Shown here piece after piece: positions 7,209 to 14,020 of a DNA stretch of 17,528 nt. A model generated the notes under the pieces. That model was not told the DNA's origin and did not search any database. It was given only the letters and a program-made list of their open reading frames with translations. The position numbers and the translations under genes were made by a program. Where the stretch lies: contig DAOQAK010000067.1 in assembly GCA_035353855.1 (NCBI GenBank), positions 1 to 17,528 on the forward strand. Direction: 5' to 3'. Within the stretch, counting starts at the first letter, position 1, and each line of letters begins with the position of its first letter. Origin of the DNA: Bacteroidales bacterium. Lineage in GTDB: Bacteria > Bacteroidota > Bacteroidia > Bacteroidales > CG2-30-32-10.

Positions 7209-7754
7209 AACTTTTAATAATTTACATTTGTATTAATATCTGACAATAATATATGCTATGAATTTATATTTCAAATAATATCATTTATAATATTGTATAT
7301 CATATATATATAATATTATAAAATATTTATTATATTAAGTATCATAATATATATAACTACCATTTTATATAATGTTATTCAAAGTACTGATTATTAATTT
7401 TATATAATAAATATAAATGCTACATTTTATTATAATTTACATATTTAATGGATAATACAATATTAATTAAATTTTATTGTGTAAAATTTACAATACGATA
7501 CATTTTATACACTATTAAATTTGGTTTACAAATGTGCTTTTTTTTGTTTTCACATCGATTAATTATAAAGAAATTAAATAATCGTCATTTCTTCTTTAAC
7601 CCATTTTAGAATTTAAGAAAAAGGAACAAGTAATAATTATTTTATATAAAGGATGTTTTGAAATATGAAAACTAAAAAGATCAACAGAAAAATCATTACC
7701 CTACCCTTTTTAGCAATATTAATTGAAAAATAAGAAATAAAATGGAGGAAAATA

Positions 7755-9479
7755 TTATCTAACTTTCTGAAGCTTACATGTATATACCGAATTATCCGAG
7801 TAAATACGAATAATATATAGTCCTTTACTAAATGCTGATAAACCATCAACCGAAAAGTAATTATATCCTAAATCGCGTTTAATTTCGGTTTTCGATACAA
7901 GCTTTTTCCCTGTAATATCAAATATGTCAATATTAATGTCTTTGGTTATACTTGATAAGAACAGTATATATACAACATCATCAAAAGGATTGGGAAAAAC
8001 ATTAGCAAAATTCTCATTATCTATATTATGAATTGGATTTCCTGCAAGAATGAAGTTTGCAGCAGCAAAATTGGGTATACCATATCCTAATAAACTGTCA
8101 GGATTTTCATATTGATTTGCACTCTGAGATATTGCATCAATAATGACCATATTACCTGCATCCGGGTTAGCCTGCCACAAACATGCTGTTGCTCCGGCAA
8201 TTACAGGCGAAGCAAAAGAAGTTCCATTACCCGATGAAACATTATTGCCGCCGGCAGTTGAGGCAAAGTAAGTACCATAACCCTGAGCGGATACAGTTGG
8301 TTTTAACCTTTTATCAAAGCTTGGACCTGTAGAGCTAAACGAAACATACTTATCTTTATTATCTACTGCGCCAACAGTTAGAATACTATCTGCATCAGCA
8401 GGTGCACCTATATAATGCCATGACTGTGTTCCGGAGTTTCCGGCTGCATTACATACAATTATTCCTTTACTTGCAGCAATGTCGGCTGCTATTGTTGCAG
8501 GAGCAGTATTCCCGTCCATATCATGATAAGAGTGATTCATCCACGACTGATCAAATGTAGTATAACCAAGCGATGAATTAATAATGTCAGCTCCTACACT
8601 ATCAGCAAATTCAGCAGCAGATGCCCAGTTGTATTCTTCAATTATATTTTCCGAAGGGGCATCTTCAGAACGCAGCAACCAGTAATTTGCTTTTGGTGCA
8701 GTACCTATGAGTTTTCCGGGAAGGTTCCCTCCCATTATTGAAAGAACCATCATTCCATGAGTGCTGATATCGGAAGCAAAAATATTACTTCCTGGAGATA
8801 CAAAATCTTTGTATCCTAAAATCTGATCATTCATCCATAAACTGTCGAATGCAGCCATAGTATCAGCATGAAAGAACCCGGCATCAATAACAGCAATTGT
8901 CATATTTTGTCCGTAATAACCATGACTATGAAGATAGTCAAGCCCAATCATTGAAACCTGGTTATATGATTTCCCATATTCATTAGTAAAATATTTTTGA
9001 GATACCGGAACCTCATCAGATAACGTATTTTTTCTGCTTAAATCAACGGCGCTTATTAATTTTTCAGGAATAATTGATTTCTGTTTGATTTTATTAATTC
9101 TGGCAATACTGTCAATACTTTGAACAAAAGGAAAAGAATGAATTTTAATCAATGCCATTGAATCGGTAGTATATATTGTAACACTGTTAAACCATTTTGA
9201 ACTGCAAATCAAAGTAACTCCAGTATTTCTGATACTGTCAATATAAGCAGGTGTAACAGGCAGATCATTATTTGCATAAGCTATTCCCTGTTTTATCCTG
9301 CGTTCAATTGCTTTTCCGGAAAGGAACTGTGATGGATCAGACAATGAATAAGGCGAATTATTTTTATCAGTAAATTTTATAAGGTATTTATGTGGAGCAA
9401 GCTGAGCAAATATTTCAGTTGAAATAAATGTTATGGCAAGAATACAAAAAGTTTTTTTTATATAAGGATTAATTGCCAT
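7755..9479 (-). CDS. Secreted S8 (subtilisin-family) serine protease with T9SS sorting domain
   Basis: Predicted exported endopeptidase of 574 residues from the ATG at 9479. A clean signal peptide (MAINPYIKK, hydrophobic core, EIFA-Q) is followed by an N-terminal region of about 130 residues that resembles the prodomain part of Bacteroidota subtilases. The subtilase triad is complete: Asp199 (AVIDAG), His241 (THGMMV) and Ser421 (GTSFASP), with oxyanion Asn348 (AAGNSG). DAG and HGM replace the commoner D-S/T-G and HGT. Residues about 493-574 form a type A C-terminal sorting domain (FPNPF start, DITGKKL, KGLYIIRI), which routes the protein across the outer membrane by the type IX secretion system. 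An in-frame ATG at 9524 would add 15 residues before the signal peptide and overlap the upstream gene by 56 bp. I prefer 9479, with an 11-bp overlap. It is co-transcribed with the lipoprotein gene upstream. Confidence 0.94.
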   Translation of the reverse strand: MAINPYIKKTFCILAITFISTEIFAQLAPHKYLIKFTDKNNSPYSLSDPSQFLSGKAIERRIKQGIAYANNDLPVTPAYIDSIRNTGVTLICSSKWFNSVTIYTTDSMALIKIHSFPFVQSIDSIARINKIKQKSIIPEKLISAVDLSRKNTLSDEVPVSQKYFTNEYGKSYNQVSMIGLDYLHSHGYYGQNMTIAVIDAGFFHADTMAAFDSLWMNDQILGYKDFVSPGSNIFASDISTHGMMVLSIMGGNLPGKLIGTAPKANYWLLRSEDAPSENIIEEYNWASAAEFADSVGADIINSSLGYTTFDQSWMNHSYHDMDGNTAPATIAADIAASKGIIVCNAAGNSGTQSWHYIGAPADADSILTVGAVDNKDKYVSFSSTGPSFDKRLKPTVSAQGYGTYFASTAGGNNVSSGNGTSFASPVIAGATACLWQANPDAGNMVIIDAISQSANQYENPDSLLGYGIPNFAAANFILAGNPIHNIDNENFANVFPNPFDDVVYILFLSSITKDINIDIFDITGKKLVSKTEIKRDLGYNYFSVDGLSAFSKGLYIIRIYSDNSVYTCKLQKVR

Positions 9480-10164
9480 AAGAAATGATTTTATAGCTGT
9501 AATCCTTTCCTGATAAAATTTCATGAGTTACAATATCAAAAGTTACTGACCTATATCGCTTATATATTAAACCAATATTACGGGCAAATATTTCATACTG
9601 AAACTGGGCTTCAATAAGATTATTGGTATCCGATGCTTGAATTACAGTTAATGTAGAATCGTATAAAATCCCATTTATAGTTGCAGGTACATCAATATCA
9701 TCATATTCGTATTCTGCTTCACCTATAGTGTTAAACGCGTTGCCATTCCATGTTGTGTTTTTAGAAACAGGAAATACCAATTTTATAAAACGATTGTTTT
9801 CTTCAACTTTTTCGGCAGTTGCTGAGGTAAGGTTCATTGTCCAAACATCATTTATAAACCAATCGGTAGTGTCGTTTAATTTTTTATAACGTTCAAGCCG
9901 TTGAGTAAGCCTTCCTTCGTTATCATAAAATTCCGATTCAATAATTTCTTTTATTTTATAATTATAAGTACGTTCATGCAACGAGTCGTTAATATTATAA
10001 AAATCGTCCCATACTGTTGAATCTACTTCATACATTACCCAATGCCCTACATTTACCGGGAAATAAGAATAACCAACATCTACCGAAGTTTCTGTATCTT
10101 TTTTGCATGAGATTTCAAAAACAAAAAAGAAAAAAATAAATACTAAAGGAAAATACTTTTTCAT
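9469..10164 (-). CDS. Putative lipoprotein of unknown function
   Basis: I do not recognise this 231-residue protein (from the ATG at 10164). It begins MKKYFPL with a strongly hydrophobic, Phe-rich core ending in EISC-KKD, so it is probably a lipoprotein. The Glu at lipobox position -3 is atypical. Downstream, Y-F-P-V-N-V-G-H-W-V-M-Y-E-V-D and repeated Tyr/Asp-rich strands suggest a beta-rich extracytoplasmic domain, a pattern common in Bacteroidota lipoproteins of unknown role. An in-frame ATG five codons earlier (10179) places extra residues before the Lys pair and seems less likely. Its 3' end overlaps the start of the T9SS protease gene by 11 bp, indicating translational coupling and perhaps a role connected with the protease. 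Confidence 0.8.
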   Translation of the reverse strand: MKKYFPLVFIFFFFVFEISCKKDTETSVDVGYSYFPVNVGHWVMYEVDSTVWDDFYNINDSLHERTYNYKIKEIIESEFYDNEGRLTQRLERYKKLNDTTDWFINDVWTMNLTSATAEKVEENNRFIKLVFPVSKNTTWNGNAFNTIGEAEYEYDDIDVPATINGILYDSTLTVIQASDTNNLIEAQFQYEIFARNIGLIYKRYRSVTFDIVTHEILSGKDYSYKIISYGN

Positions 10165-10191
10165 GCAAATTACCGGCAATAATTAATAATA

Positions 10192-10199
10192 CAAATATA
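10192..10199 (-). promoter_or_regulatory. -7 promoter box of the lipoprotein/protease operon
   Basis: TATATTTG on the minus strand matches TAnnTTTG exactly, 27 bases before the preferred ATG at 10164, inside the 119-bp gap after mnmA. No clear -33 element is visible. Confidence 0.45.
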
Positions 10200-10283
10200 A
10201 TTAATTTTAAAGCAGAATGCTATGCCATGAATAAAAGAAATTAAGAATGGAATGTTTAATATCAGAAGATTTAATGATTTTTA

Positions 10284-11369
10284 TCAAACGATGACTCCAC
10301 CGCCAACAACATCTTTGCCTTCATAGAAAACAGCAGATTGTCCGGGGGCAATTGCATTTACATTTCCCATGAATTCAATGTCAATAAAATCATGTTGCTG
10401 CTTTAAACGACTAACAGTACCGTGGTCTTTGTATCTTATTTTTGTAATTACCTCAATGTTCTCAGGGATATTTTCATATTTAATGAGATTGTAATTTTTT
10501 ACTTTCAACGAGGTTTTTATCAATTCATCTTTAGTGCCCAGCACAATGATATTTTTATCGGGAATAATTTCAATGACATACATTGGTGTACCTGTAGCAA
10601 TATTAAGCCCTTTGCGTTGTCCAATCGTATAAAAAGGATACCCTTTATGTTTGCCTATTACTTTTCCATTAGTGGAAATATAATTACCTCCATTGTATTT
10701 TTCTTTCAGCCCGGGAATTCTATATTCGAGAAATGAACGATAATCATCGTCGGGGATAAAACAAATTTCATAACTTTCGCTTTTATCGGAAAGGTTATCA
10801 AATCCTGATTTTCTTGCTAATGATTTAATATCTGTTTTTGTGATGTTCCCCAAAGGGAATATAGTCCGGGAAAGAAACGATTGTTTAAGCCCCCATAAAA
10901 CATATGATTGATCTTTTAATTCATCAATACCTTTTGATAAAACAAATCTTTTATTTTCTTCGCGTACACATGCATAATGCCCGGTAGCAATATAATCGCA
11001 GGAGGTAGCATCAGCCTTATTTAGTAATAATTCCCATTTTATAAAAGTATTGCATAACACACAAGGGTTAGGTGTGTGCCCAACAAGGTATTCGTCAATA
11101 AAATTGCTAACTATTTTTTTTTCAAACTCTTCACGAACATCAAGAACAAAATGCTTGAATCCCATTCTTACAGCAACTTGCCGGGCATCATTAATTGAAT
11201 CCAGGCTGCAGCATCCGGTTTCTTTATGTTTACTTCCCGAAGAAGAATAGTCCCAAGTTTTAAGCGTAAAACCAATCACTTCATAACCCTGTTCATGAAG
11301 CATTAATGCAGCAACGGAGCTATCCACTCCGCCACTCATAGCCACCAACACTCTTCCTTTTTGCGACAC
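10284..11369 (-). CDS. mnmA: tRNA-specific 2-thiouridylase MnmA
   Basis: Adenylates and then thiolates U34 of tRNA-Lys, -Glu and -Gln to 2-thiouridine, improving decoding. It is cytoplasmic, 361 residues, full length. The ATP-binding PP-loop is AMSGGVDSS (10-18). The catalytic pair is Cys103 (NPCVLC) and Cys203 (EICFIPD). ATGHYA, KDQSYVLW and FPLGN motifs also match the family. The protein continues through the C-terminal beta-barrel (IGQRKGLNI, then APGQSAVFY, ending GGGVIV). It lies 8 bp after the MORN-repeat gene and is likely last on the gmhA transcript. A functional link to its neighbours is not evident. Confidence 0.97.
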   Translation of the reverse strand: MSQKGRVLVAMSGGVDSSVAALMLHEQGYEVIGFTLKTWDYSSSGSKHKETGCCSLDSINDARQVAVRMGFKHFVLDVREEFEKKIVSNFIDEYLVGHTPNPCVLCNTFIKWELLLNKADATSCDYIATGHYACVREENKRFVLSKGIDELKDQSYVLWGLKQSFLSRTIFPLGNITKTDIKSLARKSGFDNLSDKSESYEICFIPDDDYRSFLEYRIPGLKEKYNGGNYISTNGKVIGKHKGYPFYTIGQRKGLNIATGTPMYVIEIIPDKNIIVLGTKDELIKTSLKVKNYNLIKYENIPENIEVITKIRYKDHGTVSRLKQQHDFIDIEFMGNVNAIAPGQSAVFYEGKDVVGGGVIV

Positions 11370-11377
11370 AGTGATTT

Positions 11378-12094
11378 TTATTTTTTCTCAACAGGTTTTA
11401 ATTCTTCTGACTTTAAAAGGTCGCCATTATCATAAGTCTCTTTTAAAATACCTTGCCCCTTTTCATTGAATTGCATCCAAACGCCATCTTTAAGGCTTTT
11501 CTTGTATACCCCGGTATAAAATACCCCCCCTTCAGGAAAATAGTATTTAAATATTCCTTCCATTTTATTTTTAATATATTTTCCTTCCAGTTTTATTTTA
11601 CCATCGGAATAATATTGTTTCCAGGGACCATTCAGGGTATCATTAACCCATGATTTTTGCTCATCAAGTACACCATCACTGTAATAAGTTTTCCATACAC
11701 CTACCCAAATTCCTTTCCTGTAGTGTTCTTCGGCACATAAGGTATCATTTTCTCCGTAATATTTCCAGAGGCTATCTTTTTTTGTATCATAATAAAAACC
11801 TTCTGCTCTTAATTTCCCTTTATCATTATAAATTGAAGTTGATGAAAATTTTCCATTTTGCGAGTAAAATGACTTTGCTTTTATTGCACCATTTCCATGA
11901 TAATATATAAATTGCCCGGTAGGGATATTATTTACAAAACGACCTTCATATTTCAATGTATCATTTACATACTTTTTCCAATACCCTTGTTTTTTTCCTT
12001 TAGCATCAACCTTATTTAAAGTATCAATTACCTGGGAGAAAATGAATGCCGGGCTAAAGAGCAGTAAAAACAGAATAATTATATTTTTTTTCAT
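11378..12094 (-). CDS. Exported MORN-variant (YwqK-type) repeat protein
   Basis: A 238-residue protein with a signal peptide (MKKNIIILF to about residue 20, IFS-Q). The rest is a string of roughly seven MORN_2-type repeats of about 20-25 residues. They share patterns such as G-x-W-K-x-Y, YYSDGK and L-x-E-G-x-Y, for example WKTYYSDGV, WKQYYSDGK and FKYYFPEGG. These form an extended beta-hairpin sheet and usually mediate binding. Databases often label such proteins as a YwqK-family antitoxin. There is no toxin nearby and the protein is exported, so I do not regard it as one. It sits 48 bp after the GmhB-like gene and 8 bp before mnmA on the same strand. Confidence 0.88.
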   Translation of the reverse strand: MKKNIIILFLLLFSPAFIFSQVIDTLNKVDAKGKKQGYWKKYVNDTLKYEGRFVNNIPTGQFIYYHGNGAIKAKSFYSQNGKFSSTSIYNDKGKLRAEGFYYDTKKDSLWKYYGENDTLCAEEHYRKGIWVGVWKTYYSDGVLDEQKSWVNDTLNGPWKQYYSDGKIKLEGKYIKNKMEGIFKYYFPEGGVFYTGVYKKSLKDGVWMQFNEKGQGILKETYDNGDLLKSEELKPVEKK

Positions 12095-12142
12095 AATGAT
12101 TTTTTTATAACATTATTATAAACTGAAATACTTTATAATTTA

Positions 12143-12721
12143 TTATTGCAAATTAATGAATTTTTCGGAAAAAGTTTTCAAATCAGGAAAAAGATAATTT
12201 ACTATTTCATGATTTTTTTTAGCTATTTCTGCTTCATCACTTATTAAGATGTTACACATACCTGCACGATGACCAAATTCCATATCACTCAATGAGTCGC
12301 CTGCCATTACTGATTTTTTTAAATCGATCTCGGGAAAATCTTTCTTAGCCTGCAAAGCCATACCCACATTAGGTTTGCGTGTGTGATGATTACTTTCTTT
12401 CAGGAAAGGAGAAAAATAAACTGCATCAACTCTTCCGCCAAACTTTTCTATTTCCGAAATCATGTTGGAATGAATCTTTAACAAATCCGTTTCGGTCATG
12501 TATCCTTTTCCAATTCCCTGTTGATTTGTAACAATAATTATTTTTCCAAAAACAGAAGAAAAAACTTTTAAAGCCTCGAGCACTCCGTGAAGGAATTCAA
12601 ACTGATTCCATTCCAGAACATAATTATCAGGGATGCGTTTATTTATCACACCATCCCTGTCGAGAAACAATGTCCAGCTTTTATCAATATTTTTAAATAA
12701 GTTCACGCTGTGCTTTTTCAT
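12143..12721 (-). CDS. gmhB: HAD-IIIA phosphatase, GmhB-like (heptose bisphosphatase), zinc loop lost
   Basis: Predicted phosphatase for D-glycero-D-manno-heptose 1,7-bisphosphate, the step between GmhA/HldE and ADP-heptose synthesis for LPS or glycan heptose. From the ATG at 12721 it has 192 residues. HAD motifs are intact: motif I FLDRDGV (Asp21, Asp23), motif II VTNQQGIGKG (Thr65), motif III RKPN (Lys116), motif IV GDSLSDMEFG (Asp142, Asp146). GmhB proteins usually carry a Cys-x-His...Cys-x-Cys zinc loop just before RKP. Here that stretch reads SPFLKESNHHT with no Cys, so substrate choice may differ. An upstream in-frame TTG at 12739 would add six residues, but the ATG is preferred. Adjacency to gmhA (43 bp) is the main support for the heptose role. 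Confidence 0.85.
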   Translation of the reverse strand: MKKHSVNLFKNIDKSWTLFLDRDGVINKRIPDNYVLEWNQFEFLHGVLEALKVFSSVFGKIIIVTNQQGIGKGYMTETDLLKIHSNMISEIEKFGGRVDAVYFSPFLKESNHHTRKPNVGMALQAKKDFPEIDLKKSVMAGDSLSDMEFGHRAGMCNILISDEAEIAKKNHEIVNYLFPDLKTFSEKFINLQ

Positions 12722-12763
12722 AATCTTCAGGAATTCCAACTACAGGCAATATCGTTTTTCTGA

Positions 12764-13333
12764 TTATTTAGGGAATAAAGTTTTTTCAACAATTTCACAG
12801 ATAATATGCCCCAGCATAATATGTGCTTCCTGTATTCGTGGTGTATCCGTTGAAGGAACATTAATCAAATAACAACTATGATTTTTCATTTTACCGCCGG
12901 TTTCGCCTGTAAAGCCAATGGTGCGCATTCCCAGTTCAGTAGCAGCTTTCATAGCATTAACAATATTTTCGGAATTACCTGATGTAGAAATCCCAACCAA
13001 TATATCTCCTTTTTTTCCCTGCGCTTTTACAGCACGTTCATAAACTTTTGCAAATGAATAATCGTTTCCGACAGCAGTAAGAAAACTGGTGTTCACATGC
13101 AAAGCCTCTGATGGCAAGGGTTCGCGGTCGTAATAAAAACGTCCTGAGAATTCGGCTGCAAGGTGTTGCGCATCAGCTGCACTGCCTCCATTACCGCAAA
13201 ATAAAACTTTATTGCCGTTTTTAAAAGCAACAATAATTTCATCAGCCGCTATCTGAACTGTGCGAAGCAATTCCTTGTTATGTAAAATTTTTTCTTTTAA
13301 AGCTATGGAATTTTGAATGGCTTTGCTAATCAT
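12764..13333 (-). CDS. gmhA: Phosphoheptose isomerase GmhA
   Basis: Converts sedoheptulose 7-phosphate to D-glycero-D-manno-heptose 7-phosphate, the first step to ADP-heptose for LPS or surface glycans. It is a cytoplasmic SIS-domain protein of 189 residues, the usual length. FCGNGGSAADAQHLAAEF (45-62) carries zinc ligands His57 and Glu61. ISTSGNSENI (115-124) is the sugar-phosphate loop. RIQEAHIMLGHIICE (166-180) carries Gln168 and His176. The spacing of all four ligands matches the E. coli enzyme. It is first in the minus-strand gmhA - gmhB-like - MORN - mnmA set. The kinase/adenylyltransferase (HldE or HddA/HddC) is not in the window. A weak -7-like box, TAATTTAG (13353-13360, one mismatch), lies 20 bases upstream. 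Confidence 0.95.
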   Translation of the reverse strand: MISKAIQNSIALKEKILHNKELLRTVQIAADEIIVAFKNGNKVLFCGNGGSAADAQHLAAEFSGRFYYDREPLPSEALHVNTSFLTAVGNDYSFAKVYERAVKAQGKKGDILVGISTSGNSENIVNAMKAATELGMRTIGFTGETGGKMKNHSCYLINVPSTDTPRIQEAHIMLGHIICEIVEKTLFPK

Positions 13334-13414
13334 GATATAGTGAATTGATTTGCTAAATTAATAAAATGTATTGAATGAATAAAAATTTAGCGGTAAACTT
13401 TAAAACTGCTAATT

Positions 13415-13924
13415 ATGAAAATAAGAGAGATAATTTTATCAGTAATTGGATTTATAATAAGTTTTATATTAGGAATGTTTGTTATGGAAATAAAAATATG
13501 GATTATAGAAAACTACAAATTATTAGTATTCTTTGTCGGTTTATTTTGTTTTGCTTTAGCAATAATATCAATGTTTGTGAGAAGCACAATAAAGCAGGAA
13601 TTAAAAGATGGTTTTTCAATATGCAATGATAAAATAAATGATGTGAGTAAACTTAGTAATCAGATTATTGAAAATAATAAAATTAATAATGAAAATTATA
13701 ATATACACTATCGTATTACAAGAGAAATAATAATTCCTTCATTATTCAATACCGAAAATAATAAACAAATACTTGCTAAATCTTTACTAAATGTAGGATT
13801 TAGAAAAGATGAATTAATAAAGTTCGGAATTGATGATGAAATAATAAAAATCTTTGAATTAATTTATCTCGAAAACGAAGCAAATAAATTAAAACAAAAT
13901 GAAATCACACCAAATAAGGGATAA
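13415..13924 (+). CDS. Small two-TM membrane protein of unknown function
   Basis: I do not recognise this 169-residue protein. Two hydrophobic segments (about 5-26 and 35-56) are joined by a short charged turn (MEIKIWIIENYK). They are followed by a cytoplasmic or periplasmic tail of about 110 residues, rich in Asn, Ile, Lys and Glu, with heptad-like helices (about 60-95 and 125-160). The gene is noticeably more A+T rich than its neighbours and uses AT-ending codons heavily (ata, aat, aaa). This could mean recent acquisition or weak constraint. It is divergent from gmhA and about 100 bp upstream of the NagB-like gene, which has its own promoter box. An overlapping open frame (13375-13629) is out of frame and less protein-like. 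Confidence 0.72.
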   Translation: MKIREIILSVIGFIISFILGMFVMEIKIWIIENYKLLVFFVGLFCFALAIISMFVRSTIKQELKDGFSICNDKINDVSKLSNQIIENNKINNENYNIHYRITREIIIPSLFNTENNKQILAKSLLNVGFRKDELIKFGIDDEIIKIFELIYLENEANKLKQNEITPNKG

Positions 13925-13935
13925 GTGCGTAATTA

Positions 13936-13966
13936 TTTTATAAAAATATAAAAATGTTTAACTTTG
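13936..13966 (+). promoter_or_regulatory. Candidate promoter of the NagB-like fusion gene
   Basis: TTTT (13936-13939), a 19-bp spacer and TAACTTTG (13959-13966, exact TAnnTTTG) give a good Bacteroidota promoter match. It predicts a leader of roughly 45-50 nt. The 11-mer GTTTAACTTTG recurs at 16064-16074 before the next gene. Confidence 0.55.
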
Positions 13967-14020
13967 AAATGTTATATCTAAAACGAATTAGGTAAATTTT
14001 GTAAAGCAAAAATAAATAAC

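Larger units (their letters stand above)
7160..7754. other. Long AT-rich non-coding region with recurring TTTACA motifs
   Basis: About 595 bp between the XRE regulator and the S8 protease gene, extremely A+T rich, with long alternating TA tracts around 7290-7345. The open frames crossing it are short, low-complexity and without recognisable features. TTTACA recurs at 7198, 7221, 7436, 7487 and 7525. ACAAATGT occurs at 7177-7184 and 7528-7535 and is mirrored as ACATTTGT at 7224-7231. These could be operator-like sites or just composition. Such DNA would be expected to bend and melt easily. I see no tRNA, sRNA or terminator that I can support. Confidence 0.6.

Noticed and set aside
7637..7849. 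Minus-strand open frame of 70 codons overlapping the 3' end of the S8 protease gene
   Set aside because: It lies in another frame across the sorting-domain end and AT-rich spacer, is low-complexity, and has no recognisable features.
9480..9524. Longer start for the S8 protease
   Set aside because: It adds 15 residues in front of a clean signal peptide and increases overlap with the upstream gene.
11378..12094. YwqK-type toxin-antitoxin system
   Set aside because: The protein has an export signal, no toxin gene is adjacent, and the antitoxin name in databases rests only on MORN-like repeats.
12722..12739. TTG start adding six residues to the GmhB-like protein
   Set aside because: An ATG six codons later gives a normal HAD-IIIA N-terminus, and nothing favours the TTG.
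13375..13629. Overlapping plus-strand frame in front of the two-TM protein
   Set aside because: It is out of frame with the longer, membrane-protein-like frame starting at 13415 and has no domain-like features.
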